NCBI GenBank assembly: GCA_964539305.1
Contig: CAZIIM010000007.1
Span: 5,566-69,565 of the forward strand
Reading direction: 5' to 3'
DNA length: 64,000 bases
From: CAZNUM01 sp964539305
GTDB taxonomy: Bacteria > Fidelibacterota > Marinisomatia > Marinisomatales > TCS55
Notes under the pieces: model-generated
What the model saw: the letters and a program-made list of their open reading frames with translations, nothing else
What the model was told of the DNA's origin: nothing
The model's database searches: none
Made by a program: the position numbers and the translations under genes
Part shown: one piece after another, positions 27,887-36,593 of the stretch
Numbering within the stretch: the stretch's first letter is position 1
Layout: each line of letters begins with the position of its first letter

Positions 27887-29026
27887 ATGGTAAAGCGTTT
27901 TCTCGTATCCGTTTGTTTCATACCGGTACTGTTATGGTCACAGACGTATTTAACCGTTCCCCAGAATGTCTGGCGGATCAAACTGGGATATGAGGATTCA
28001 AAAGGAAATTGGAAAGGACATAATGGCTTGAAAGGGTGGAGGGATTTTGCTTATTCCCTGGATTCATCCCAGTTCACCCTATCCAAGTTTACGGAGCAGC
28101 ATTTTAAAATATCCCACCTGAATCTTGACTATGGATTTACCAATCGGACGACGGTTTATTTGGAAATCCCCATGGTGCGTTTCGGCGAACGAATCATTAC
28201 CTGGCAGACCGCAGGTGATACTTCCACTGCTACGCTGGACAGCTTGCTCGGTTATTTTTATCCCACGAGGGCCGTTACCAGTGGATTGGGGGATATTTCA
28301 CTTGGGTTTCACTACCTGCTTATGGGGAAACCGGCTTGGAGCCAACAAGGCAATTTTTCGGTTTACACCGGATTCCAGATGACCATGCCGTTCGGGAAAC
28401 GTTTGATAGCGTACGACAAAAATGCCGTTGATAAAAATGGCCTGCCGAAACAGTTCTCTCAGTTACCATTGGGGACGGGACTGACGGAATGGCAACTCAG
28501 GTTATTCGGTGAATTTTATACGATCATTTACGAGCGTCTAATCAATGTAAACTGGGGTATTCGCTTGAGCCGGTTTTCCCGGGAGATGGTCAATCCACCG
28601 ATCACTTTCCTATGGACTTCGGAGACGGACCCGGACTCCATCGCCGCCTCCATCGGCGAAACCGTGTTGTTTCAGGATGGAAACCGTGCCTGGGGTGAGA
28701 TTGATGGCAAGCTGGAGCTTTGGCCCAACCGTTTTTTCATCTCTGTCGGAATGAGTTGGGAAATCCGTGGCCGGGCTCACTATTTTTCCGAAAACCATTC
28801 CTGGAATCAATGGATGTCCCATCGTAAAAATTACGATACCCGCAGTTTTATCAGCCGACAGCAAGTGCGTTTGACCTTGATGAACGCCGACCCTTTGAAG
28901 AAAATCGGTCCCCTTCCGTTTGAACTGGAAATCGGGCTGAGCTGGTACGTCCCCTTCCTGACCTATCAGGCTTTTGGGTACCGGACCCTGTGGCTAACCT
29001 GGAGTTCTTATTTCCAGGGCTGGTAG
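27887..29026 (+). CDS. secreted beta-barrel-like protein of unknown function
   Basis: A 379-aa protein with a signal peptide (LVSVCFIPVLLWSQ). The rest alternates polar and aromatic residues in strand-sized pieces, as in outer-membrane barrels of the transporter-channel type. It has no recognised domain. It starts three bases after the NamZ-like gene, so it is co-transcribed and may be a channel or a structural outer-membrane protein for the same process. That link is inference. Confidence 0.6.
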   Translation: MVKRFLVSVCFIPVLLWSQTYLTVPQNVWRIKLGYEDSKGNWKGHNGLKGWRDFAYSLDSSQFTLSKFTEQHFKISHLNLDYGFTNRTTVYLEIPMVRFGERIITWQTAGDTSTATLDSLLGYFYPTRAVTSGLGDISLGFHYLLMGKPAWSQQGNFSVYTGFQMTMPFGKRLIAYDKNAVDKNGLPKQFSQLPLGTGLTEWQLRLFGEFYTIIYERLINVNWGIRLSRFSREMVNPPITFLWTSETDPDSIAASIGETVLFQDGNRAWGEIDGKLELWPNRFFISVGMSWEIRGRAHYFSENHSWNQWMSHRKNYDTRSFISRQQVRLTLMNADPLKKIGPLPFELEIGLSWYVPFLTYQAFGYRTLWLTWSSYFQGW

Positions 29027-29067
29027 AACAAGCCTATATTCCCCTTGTCAGATGACGGCGACTGCGA

Positions 29068-30222
29068 ATGCTAGATGAACGGAAATCCATATGGAGTTGG
29101 GCGCTTTACGACTGGGCCAACAGTGCCTTCACAACGACGGTTATGGCTGGTTTTTTCCCCGTGTTTTATGAACAATTCTGGTCCACAACGGAGAATGTGA
29201 ATGAAAGTACTTTTTACCTGGGACTTGGAAATTCAGCCGCATCAATCCTGATCGCCATCCTGGCCCCCTTTCTGGGAGCCATTGCCGATAAAGGAACGGC
29301 CAAGAAAAAATTTCTCATCTTTTTTGCTATTATTGGAATCGTCATGACTGGCGGATTGTGGATCGTGCAGCAGGGGCACTGGCAGATGGCCCTGGTTTTC
29401 TATGCCTTGGCAACGGCGGGATTCATGGCCGGAAATATTTTTTATGATGCCCTGCTCGTTGGAGTTGCCTCCCGAAAGAAGCTGGATTATGTCTCCTCGC
29501 TGGGCTTTGCCCTGGGATATATTGGAGGTGGACTCCTTTTCTTGGTGAACGTCATCATGTATCAGAAACCGGAATTATTCGGGATCCCGGATGGGGCCAC
29601 GGCCATTCGCCTGTCCTTCCTTATGGTGGCGATTTGGTGGGCTGTCTTCTCCATCCCCATTATGGTGTTTGTAAAAGAACCGGCATCAAACAATCCGATG
29701 AAACTTTCCACCGCCGTGGTTCAGGGCTGGGGTCAGTTGAAGGACACTATCCTTCAAATCAGGGAATTAAAGGTCATTGGTACTTTTCTCCTGGCTTACT
29801 GGCTATATATCGACGGCGTAGACACAATAATCAAAATGGCGGTCAAGTATGGAACCTCTATCGGTTTCCCGGCTTCCACTCTAATTACTTCATTACTTCT
29901 GGTCCAGTTTGTGGCCTTTCCCGCCGCTTTGGCCTACAACTGGTTTGCTTCGAAAGTGGGGATCAAGCGTTCGGTTGTGATNNNNNNNNNNNNNNNNNNN
30001 NNNNNNNNNNNNNNNNNNNNNNNNNNNNNNNNNNNNNNNNNNNNNNNNNNNNNNNNNNNNNNNNNNNNNNNNNNNNNNNNNACCGTCAGTCTTCTCGCCA
30101 ACGATCCCAGGATCGGAATCCTGTCCATACTTTTACTTTTTATCCCCGGAGCCTGGCTGTTGAATAAGGTGAATCTGGTGGAGGGGGAGCAGCGGGCCAT
30201 GAATATTTCCGCTCCGGATTAA
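29068..30222 (+). CDS. MFS transporter, UMF1 family, interrupted by a sequence gap
   Basis: Inner-membrane transporter of the Major Facilitator Superfamily, UMF1 (Vps22/Atg22-like) type: SWALYDWANSAFTTTVMAGFFP opens the protein and LGNSAASILIAILAPFLGAIADKG follows. A run of 100 N at 29982-30081 cuts it after about eight membrane segments, and only the last segment is visible after the gap. Family members have about 420-450 aa and 12 segments, so several segments are missing. The frame is the same on both sides only if the gap is 100 bases, which cannot be trusted. Its substrate is unknown. Confidence 0.82.
   Translation: MLDERKSIWSWALYDWANSAFTTTVMAGFFPVFYEQFWSTTENVNESTFYLGLGNSAASILIAILAPFLGAIADKGTAKKKFLIFFAIIGIVMTGGLWIVQQGHWQMALVFYALATAGFMAGNIFYDALLVGVASRKKLDYVSSLGFALGYIGGGLLFLVNVIMYQKPELFGIPDGATAIRLSFLMVAIWWAVFSIPIMVFVKEPASNNPMKLSTAVVQGWGQLKDTILQIRELKVIGTFLLAYWLYIDGVDTIIKMAVKYGTSIGFPASTLITSLLLVQFVAFPAALAYNWFASKVGIKRSVVXXXXXXXXXXXXXXXXXXXXXXXXXXXXXXXXXXTVSLLANDPRIGILSILLLFIPGAWLLNKVNLVEGEQRAMNISAPD
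29982..30081. other. 100-N scaffold gap with missing sequence
   Basis: Exactly 100 N inside the MFS gene. Unlike the two other gaps, the flanks share no repeated sequence. The flanking protein pieces suggest roughly 80-100 residues are absent, so the true gap is probably 250-300 bases. Confidence 0.9.
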
Positions 30223-30265
30223 AAAAGAGTTGAATCTTTCCATCGGGAGCATATAAAATTCGACC

Positions 30266-30336
30266 GAAAGCCCCGCTGGTGTGGCGTGCTCTTCAGGGAA
30301 AAAAGATTTTCTCGAGGGTTTATTGGCGGGGCTTTC
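30266..30336 (+). terminator. terminator-like hairpin after the MFS gene
   Basis: GAAAGCCCCGC at 30266-30276 pairs perfectly with GCGGGGCTTTC at 30326-30336. A T-rich stretch (TCTTTT) follows. The loop is long (49 bases), which is unusual, but the GCCCCG stem matches the other terminators in this window. Confidence 0.5.
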
Positions 30337-30427
30337 TCTTTTCCTGACAAACACCCGTGTTTCCCTAATTTCACGTTTCATCTTTAGTCTGCCTGCAATA
30401 GTTTCTCCGAAACGATACAGTCCATCT

Positions 30428-30826
30428 ATGAAAGATTATACAGCCCATTATTCTCAACTCGTCATGCCCAACCACATCAATGTGGTGGGGACCCTTTTTG
30501 GGGGTCAAATGATTGCCTGGATTGATTTGGCAGCAGGAAAGGTTGCGCACCGTTTCCTGCAGGGTACCGGTGCTGAAGGGGCCGTCACCCGGGTGATTAA
30601 ACAGGTGGAATTTACCAGTCCTGTCGTCTTGGGGAACTGGGTCAATTTTATTGCCAAGGTCGTCGATGCGGGTAAAACGTCGATCACCATTCAGGTGGAG
30701 GCAAGGGCAGAAGACCGGGAAGCGAATTCCAGCCTGGCTTGCGTGGCAACGGTGATTATGGTGGCCGTGAAAAAAAATGAAGCGGGTCACTACGAAAAAT
30801 TTCCCCACGGTAAAACGTGTGACTAA
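30428..30826 (+). CDS. acyl-CoA thioesterase, hotdog fold
   Basis: Hydrolyses acyl-CoA to free acid and CoA. The 132-aa protein has the YciA/acyl-CoA-hydrolase pattern: MPNHINVVGTLFGGQMIAWID with the catalytic-region Asn/Asp, then KQVEFTSPVVLGNWV. The start at 30428 (MKDYTAHYSQ) is chosen since the upstream extension in the frame runs through the terminator hairpin. The substrate chain length is not predictable. It overlaps the next gene. Confidence 0.82.
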   Translation: MKDYTAHYSQLVMPNHINVVGTLFGGQMIAWIDLAAGKVAHRFLQGTGAEGAVTRVIKQVEFTSPVVLGNWVNFIAKVVDAGKTSITIQVEARAEDREANSSLACVATVIMVAVKKNEAGHYEKFPHGKTCD

Positions 30827-31760
30827 ATCCAAGTTTGTCGCTTTTGTTACCTTCGCCGCTTATTCACTCCTGATTCAGGCCTGTTTCGGTCCAAAGCTAT
30901 ACGTTTACCCAGAACCGATTCTTCTGGATCGTGAACCGGAAGTGGCAGTCCAGTTCACTGCTTCGGATCTTACAATCCATGTTCCTGTCGAAGTGGCTGG
31001 TGTGGAAACCAGTGCTTACCGATTAACCCTGTTGCAGCGGAATCGGCCGGCTGAACCCCTCATGGAAAAGATTTTTTTCCCCAATGAACCCATTAAAGTG
31101 ATTCTACCGGCGACCATTTTCAGTCCTGAGGAATTGGGAAATATTGCGATTCTGACACCACTGGGGGGTGACTATGAGTCGCAAAACCAATTCTTTACAG
31201 TCCCTGAAGGCTCGGAACTTCAATTACACCCTTTCCTGATTAAACCCGCTCCCGATCTTCTCAGGATTACCGTCGTGGAAAAAGAAACAGGATTTCCCGT
31301 TAAAGGTGCTGTTGTTTCTGTGTCGGACCAATTCCGCCCTCTGGCTCAAGCCACCACCGATTCCCTTGGTTATGCCCGGATTGAAATTGAACGGGGTGAG
31401 ACGCCCCGCCAGGAATATAAAGTGATGGTTTCAACCGAGGGTGTATTTCCACCTTGGTCTGGCATCGTGACGGTGGGAGCGGAACACCGCGGTTCTAAAA
31501 CGGTGCAATTAAGGCGACTCATTCAGGATTCAACCGGGTCCCATCCCTATCACGTACTGGAGAATCTGGTTCCATTCAAATCAGGACCTGAAAACGGCTC
31601 ACCCGTATTATTTTTTCTCTCGGCAGGAGATCACATCCAGGTATCCAAGGTTTCAGGAGATCGTGTATTCGGATCGGTAGCCGTCCAAACCAGCGACGAT
31701 AATCGAATCCGGCTATTCCAGGGCTGGGTTCTAAAAAAATACCTGGAATTGATTCCGTGA
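30819..31760 (+). CDS. lipoprotein with Ig-like and SH3-like regions
   Basis: Probable outer-membrane or periplasmic lipoprotein. Taking GTG 30819 as start gives a compact signal peptide with lipobox LIQAC (Cys22). ATG 30777 in the same frame is an alternative but adds 14 basic residues and a longer overlap. The middle (about 130-225) looks like a CNA-B/carboxypeptidase-regulatory sandwich, and the last 70 residues read like an SH3-type domain. Function not recognised. Its stop overlaps the PEGA gene start as GTGA. Confidence 0.65.
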   Translation: MTKSKFVAFVTFAAYSLLIQACFGPKLYVYPEPILLDREPEVAVQFTASDLTIHVPVEVAGVETSAYRLTLLQRNRPAEPLMEKIFFPNEPIKVILPATIFSPEELGNIAILTPLGGDYESQNQFFTVPEGSELQLHPFLIKPAPDLLRITVVEKETGFPVKGAVVSVSDQFRPLAQATTDSLGYARIEIERGETPRQEYKVMVSTEGVFPPWSGIVTVGAEHRGSKTVQLRRLIQDSTGSHPYHVLENLVPFKSGPENGSPVLFFLSAGDHIQVSKVSGDRVFGSVAVQTSDDNRIRLFQGWVLKKYLELIP

Positions 31761-32221
31761 AATATTGGATCAGATTTCTAGTATTCACAATGGCCTGGAG
31801 TCAAGTACCCATTTCTATCGGCAGCACACCTACTGGTGCTGTCGTAACCATTGACGGGGCCTCCGCTGGAACGACACCGCTTGAAGATTATGCTTTGGCA
31901 CCGGGTCCGCATACAATTCGCGTTACCCTTGAAGGGTGGGCGCCTGCCGAAAAACAAATCCAGATTCAGGAAGCCCGTTCAGGACAAATCCACTTCAGAC
32001 TCCAACCGCTACTAAAAATCGAATTCAATACCAAGGAACGGGGTTTGACCTACATCTTTGATAACCGTTATACCTGGAAAAAGAAAAAGGTCCTTTTCTA
32101 TGTGGAAAAGGGGAAACATGTATTACAGGTGAAACGGGCAGAAGAAGTGGTGGAGGAGCGTATTTTCAATTTTACCCGCAATCAGAAGTTAAACTTCAGT
32201 CTTCAGGAAAAAGAGGATTAA
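31757..32221 (+). CDS. PEGA-domain secreted protein
   Basis: A 154-aa exported protein. A signal peptide (to about residue 18, WSQ) is followed by a PEGA domain: VPISIGSTPTGAVVTIDG, GTTPLEDYALAPGPHTIRV. PEGA domains are small beta folds linked to surface-layer or envelope proteins. The C-terminal half is basic. The GTG start overlaps the preceding lipoprotein stop, so the two are probably made together as envelope components. Confidence 0.75.
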   Translation: MKYWIRFLVFTMAWSQVPISIGSTPTGAVVTIDGASAGTTPLEDYALAPGPHTIRVTLEGWAPAEKQIQIQEARSGQIHFRLQPLLKIEFNTKERGLTYIFDNRYTWKKKKVLFYVEKGKHVLQVKRAEEVVEERIFNFTRNQKLNFSLQEKED

Positions 32222-32236
32222 TATTCGCATAGTATT

Positions 32237-32265
32237 TTGATAAAAAGACTTGTTCATCCTAATTT
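32237..32265 (+). promoter_or_regulatory. putative promoter of the acetyl-CoA synthetase gene
   Basis: TTGATA at 32237-32242 and TAATTT at 32260-32265 are 17 bases apart in the AT-rich space before the gene at 32311. The same -10 and spacing occur before the TPP-controlled receptor. Seen by eye only. Confidence 0.4.
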
Positions 32266-32310
32266 ATAAATACACTTTTTAACAGATTTTATTAGCAGGA
32301 AGGTAAACAC

Positions 32311-34248
32311 ATGACAGACAGAATCTATCCTCCGGACCCCAGTTTTTCCAGGAAGGCCCATATTCAATCCTTGGAGCAATATCGAGAATTGTATGAGCGA
32401 TCTGTTACGGACCCGGAAGCATTCTGGGCGGAAGTGGCGGAACGAATTACCTGGTTTGAAAAATGGAACCAGGTCATGAAATATGATTTTGTAAATGCGA
32501 ATATAGAGTGGTTTAAAGGTGGTAAGTTAAATGTTAGCTATAACTGTTTGGACCGCCATGTTGAATCGGGTCACGGCCATAAGATAGCCCTCATCTGGGA
32601 AGGGAATAATCCGGATGAGAGTAAAATCTTTACCTATTGGGAGTTGCTGGAGAAGGTTCAAAAATTCGCCAATGTGTTAAAAGCACATGGTATTGAAAAA
32701 GGTGATCGTGTCTGTTTGTATATGCAAATGATTCCGGAGCTACCGGTGGCCATGCTGGCCTGCGCCCGGGTGGGGGCCGTCCATTCCGTTGTATTCGGTG
32801 CTTTCAGCTCCGATTCATTGAAAGATCGGATTAATGATTCACAATGTAAATTGCTCATTACGCAGGATACGGGCGTCCGCGGAAGAAAATCCAATATTCC
32901 CATGAAAGCGAATGCGGATAAGGCGCTGGAGCAGACACCTTCGGTCCAGTCCGTAATTGTCGTCCGGCGCACCGGTGAGTTGGTTTCAATGAAATCCGGG
33001 CGGGATGTGTGGTGGAACGTTGAAATGGAACAGGCCGGGGCGAACTGTCCACCTGAGCCGATGGAAGCGGAAGATCCCTTATTTATTCTGTACACCTCCG
33101 GTTCCACCGGTACCCCGAAAGGCGTGCTTCATACTACGGGAGGCTATCTTGTCTATGTGGCTTACACCCATGCTCAGATTTTTGATTATCACGACGGTGA
33201 TGTGTACTGGTGCACCGCAGACATCGGCTGGATTACGGGCCATTCCTATATCGTTTATGGCCCCTTGGCCAACCGGGCCATTTCAGTCATGTTTGAGGGG
33301 GTCCCCAATTATCCCGATTACGGCCGTTTTTGGCAGGTGGTGGAAAAACATAAGATAAATATTTTCTACACCGCGCCCACAGCATTAAGGGCTCTGATGA
33401 AAGAGGGAAATTCCTGGGTGGAAGCCCATGATTTGTCCTCACTCCGTTTACTGGGAACCGTCGGCGAACCGATCAAGGAACCGGAGTGGATGTGGTACTA
33501 CCAAGTCGTGGGTAAAGAACGATGCCCCATTGTGGATACGTGGTGGCAGACCGAAACAGGGGGCATACTGTTGACACCTTTGCCCGGGGCAACACCCCTG
33601 AAACCGGGATCAGCCACGTTCCCCTTTTTCGGGATTGTACCGGTTTTACTGGATGAGACAGGACAGGAAATTGAGGGGAACGACGTTCAGGGGTTGCTGG
33701 CGATTAAGACGGCATGGCCCGGAATGATGCGGACCGTGTATGGTGATCATGAACGCTTCAAACAGACCTATTTTGCCACCTATCCGGGCTATTACCTTAC
33801 GGGGGATGGTGCCCGGCGGGATCGAGACGGCTATTACTGGATTACGGGTCGTGTGGACGACGTGCTGAATGTTTCCGGTCACCGGATTGGCACAGCGGAA
33901 GTGGAAGGTGCCATTGGCAAGGCGGAAGGGGTAGCGGAAGCAGCCGTGGTCGGATTCCCCCATGACATTAAAGGACAGGGGATTTATGCTTTTGTTACAC
34001 TGATGACCGGCGTAGAAGTCTCGGATGGCATTAAAGAAAAAATTAATGCTGCCGTCACGGCGGAAATAGGTCCCCATGCACGTCCCGATAAAGTTCAGCT
34101 TACACCGGCATTGCCTAAAACGCGTTCAGGGAAAATCATGCGCAGAATTCTGAGGAACATTGCGCAGGGTAAAATCGACGAATTGGGCGATATCTCGACT
34201 CTTGCCGACCCAGATATTATCGAAACCCTGGTCTCCGGGCGCCAATAA
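32311..34248 (+). CDS. acs: acetyl-CoA synthetase (AMP-forming)
   Basis: Activates acetate to acetyl-CoA via acetyl-AMP. Adenylate-forming motifs are complete: the phosphate loop YTSGSTGTPKG near residue 260, WWQTETGG, YLTGDGARRD, and Lys608 in PKTRSGKIMRR, the acetylatable catalytic lysine. At 645 aa it is full length. AGGAAGG precedes the ATG. No protein deacetylase or phosphotransacetylase/acetate kinase genes are near, so this would be a scavenging route for acetate or related short acids. Confidence 0.95.
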   Translation: MTDRIYPPDPSFSRKAHIQSLEQYRELYERSVTDPEAFWAEVAERITWFEKWNQVMKYDFVNANIEWFKGGKLNVSYNCLDRHVESGHGHKIALIWEGNNPDESKIFTYWELLEKVQKFANVLKAHGIEKGDRVCLYMQMIPELPVAMLACARVGAVHSVVFGAFSSDSLKDRINDSQCKLLITQDTGVRGRKSNIPMKANADKALEQTPSVQSVIVVRRTGELVSMKSGRDVWWNVEMEQAGANCPPEPMEAEDPLFILYTSGSTGTPKGVLHTTGGYLVYVAYTHAQIFDYHDGDVYWCTADIGWITGHSYIVYGPLANRAISVMFEGVPNYPDYGRFWQVVEKHKINIFYTAPTALRALMKEGNSWVEAHDLSSLRLLGTVGEPIKEPEWMWYYQVVGKERCPIVDTWWQTETGGILLTPLPGATPLKPGSATFPFFGIVPVLLDETGQEIEGNDVQGLLAIKTAWPGMMRTVYGDHERFKQTYFATYPGYYLTGDGARRDRDGYYWITGRVDDVLNVSGHRIGTAEVEGAIGKAEGVAEAAVVGFPHDIKGQGIYAFVTLMTGVEVSDGIKEKINAAVTAEIGPHARPDKVQLTPALPKTRSGKIMRRILRNIAQGKIDELGDISTLADPDIIETLVSGRQ

Positions 34249-34284
34249 GTACGATCCTCTCAAATACAGAGAATTGAAATTCTT

Positions 34285-34310
34285 TTCCCCGAAAAGCGGG
34301 GAAACGTCTT
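34285..34310 (+). terminator. possible terminator after acs
   Basis: TTCCCCG (34285-34291) and CGGGGAA (34297-34303) form a 7-bp stem with a 5-base loop. The T-tract after it is weak (CTTTAATT). Confidence 0.45.
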
Positions 34311-34418
34311 TAATTCATACTACTGGGTCTTAATTGATTGAGATTCGAAAGGATGTTCCGTAATTTCCCGCCCCTTGGAAATTCGATTCATTAATAAGTA
34401 GCAACTGAGAAGGAAAAT

Positions 34419-35900
34419 ATGGCCCATCTTACGCAAATAAATTGTACCCAAACGGACTGGCGAAAAGTGGACAGTGATGTGGTCGCCGTCTGTATTTTTG
34501 AGCATTTAAAACTTTCCCGGCAACTGCAAAGTGTAAATCGTTCATTAGGCCGGACCCTAACCAACGCCATCGCCTCCGGAATGATTACCGGGAAAGATGG
34601 GGAATTGGTGGATTTGTCCGGGAAGAAGGGCTTTCGAGCCCTGGCGGTTGGCCTCGGGAATCGGAAAAAATTCACACCTGAAACGCTTCGGAAAGCAGGA
34701 GCGGCTGTTTCAAAAGCGGCTATTAAGAAGAAATTGGGCCGAATCACTTTTCTCATGCCGAAAGAAGCAAAAGATCCAGATTACGCTCAGGCTTTATCAG
34801 AAGGTCTCGTCCTGGGGAGCTATCAGTTTGTGGAATTCAAATCCCCGGAAGAGGATAAGGATAAAAATCCGTTTTTACTCCAATCAGCTACCGTGGTGGG
34901 CGGAGATGAGAAGGGGGTCGAAAAAGGGTCCATTCACGCACAGGCAGTCTGTTTTGCACGGGATCTGGGGAACCGGCCGGGGAATGTGGTAACGCCGTCC
35001 TACCTGGCTGAACAGGCGGTTCAGATTGGAAAAAGTGCCGGCATGAAAGTAACAGTCCTTGGACGTGAAGATTTTAAGAAGCTGAAAATGGGGGCGCTGG
35101 CTGGTGTTGCCGCCGGGACGGGTGAAGAGCCTAAATTCATTGTCATGGAATACTGGGGCGCAGATAAAGAGCAGAAACCTAAAGTTCTGGTGGGAAAAGG
35201 TCTCACGTTTGACAGCGGCGGGATTTCGATTAAACCCTCTGCAAAGATGGACGAAATGAAATTTGACATGTGTGGTTCCGCCGTAGTTCTGGGAGTGATG
35301 AAAGTCGTGGCTACCGTCAAGCCAAAAATGAACGTGGTCGGAATCATACCCTCTACGGAAAACCTTAGCGGTTCCAAAGCCTACAAACCGGGCGATATCC
35401 TGACGGCGTATAATGGAAAAACGATTGAAGTTTTAAATACAGATGCGGAAGGTCGAGTGATTCTGGCAGATGCCCTGTCCTACTGTTGTAAGCACTTTAA
35501 TCCGGAATATATTCTGGATTTTGCCACTCTCACCGGCGCAGTGGTGGTGGCGCTGGGTCATGTGGCGACGGGTATTCTGGGTACAGACCGTAAATTGCTG
35601 GAAGAAGTGAAAGAATCCTCCCGGAAAACGGGCGAAAAAGTCTGGGAATTGCCCCTGTGGGACGAATACCTGGAACAGGTCAAATCCAAGATTGCCGACG
35701 TGAAAAATATCGGTGCTCCCGGTCAGGCCGGAACCATAGCCGGTGCTGCATTTTTAAAAGCATTTGTAACTAATGATATTCCTTGGGTACATTTCGATAT
35801 TGCGGGAACGGCTTGGGGTGATCGGGATCTACCTTACCTGAGCAAAGGATCTGCTACAGGAGAAGTGATCCGACTGGTCTTAGATTTGATGAAGGTTTAG
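34419..35900 (+). CDS. pepA: leucyl aminopeptidase, M17 family
   Basis: Cytosolic two-metal aminopeptidase of 493 aa. The M17 signature NTDAEGRVILADAL is present, and VGKGLTFDSGGISIKPS holds metal-binding Lys and Asp. FDMCGSAVVLG and the C-terminal PWVHFDIAGTAW are also typical. The N-terminal 160 residues form the regulatory alpha/beta domain. It removes N-terminal residues from peptides in protein turnover and peptide use. It stands alone, with a strong terminator after it. Confidence 0.94.
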   Translation: MAHLTQINCTQTDWRKVDSDVVAVCIFEHLKLSRQLQSVNRSLGRTLTNAIASGMITGKDGELVDLSGKKGFRALAVGLGNRKKFTPETLRKAGAAVSKAAIKKKLGRITFLMPKEAKDPDYAQALSEGLVLGSYQFVEFKSPEEDKDKNPFLLQSATVVGGDEKGVEKGSIHAQAVCFARDLGNRPGNVVTPSYLAEQAVQIGKSAGMKVTVLGREDFKKLKMGALAGVAAGTGEEPKFIVMEYWGADKEQKPKVLVGKGLTFDSGGISIKPSAKMDEMKFDMCGSAVVLGVMKVVATVKPKMNVVGIIPSTENLSGSKAYKPGDILTAYNGKTIEVLNTDAEGRVILADALSYCCKHFNPEYILDFATLTGAVVVALGHVATGILGTDRKLLEEVKESSRKTGEKVWELPLWDEYLEQVKSKIADVKNIGAPGQAGTIAGAAFLKAFVTNDIPWVHFDIAGTAWGDRDLPYLSKGSATGEVIRLVLDLMKV

Positions 35901-35922
35901 CTTATACACTATCCTCCCCAAA

Positions 35923-35968
35923 GAAGCCCCGGATTGGTTGAATAGCCGCCGGGGCTTCATTAATTTCA
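35923..35968 (+). terminator. intrinsic terminator after pepA
   Basis: GAAGCCCCGG (35923-35932) pairs perfectly with CCGGGGCTTC (35949-35958), loop 16 bases, followed by ATTAATTTC. It ends four bases before the next start codon. Confidence 0.75.
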
Positions 35969-35971
35969 ACC

Positions 35972-36565
35972 ATGGCTGATTACCCTTCCAGAGCCGAAGC
36001 AATTGCGTTGCTCCATGAATATACATTAAGCGATTCCCTCCGTCGTCACGCCCTGGGGGTGGAACAGGCCATGCGGAAAATGGCGGAAAAATACGACGGT
36101 GATGTAAACGAATGGGGACTCACAGGTCTATTACACGATTTTGATTATGAACGATTCCCCACCCCGGAGGAGCATCCTTTTAAGGGGAATAAAATACTGG
36201 AGGAACGGGGTTATCCCGCGTCAATCCGGGAAGCAATCATGGGTCATGCCACCTATACGGGCGTTCCCCGAAATTCCCTGATGGCCAAAGCTCTGTTTGC
36301 CGTGGATGAATTGACCGGATTTATTTTTGCTGTGACCTATGTTCGTCCTTCGAAATCCATTTTTGAAGTCAAACCAAAATCAGTGAAGAAGAAACTGAAA
36401 CAGCGCTCTTTCGCTGCCAGTGTCAACCGGGATGATATTTACCAGGGCGTGACAGAATTGAACCTGGATTTGACTGAACATATCCAGTTTGTTATTGATG
36501 CGCTGAAGGAAAAAGCGGAGGAACTGGGACTGAAAGGTTCGATCGAATCTGATTCCTCTCATTAA
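35972..36565 (+). CDS. HD-domain phosphohydrolase-like protein
   Basis: Metal-dependent HD-superfamily protein, 197 aa. His26, the HD pair His55-Asp56 in LLHDFDYE, and His92 in MGHATYTG make the expected metal set, and ALFAVDELTGF supplies a later Asp. The family hydrolyses phosphate esters such as nucleotides; the substrate is unknown. The C-terminal third is charged and helical. It precedes rmuC by 28 bases on the same strand. Confidence 0.78.
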   Translation: MADYPSRAEAIALLHEYTLSDSLRRHALGVEQAMRKMAEKYDGDVNEWGLTGLLHDFDYERFPTPEEHPFKGNKILEERGYPASIREAIMGHATYTGVPRNSLMAKALFAVDELTGFIFAVTYVRPSKSIFEVKPKSVKKKLKQRSFAASVNRDDIYQGVTELNLDLTEHIQFVIDALKEKAEELGLKGSIESDSSH

Positions 36566-36593
36566 TATTATTCGAATTAACGTAGTTTAGTCC

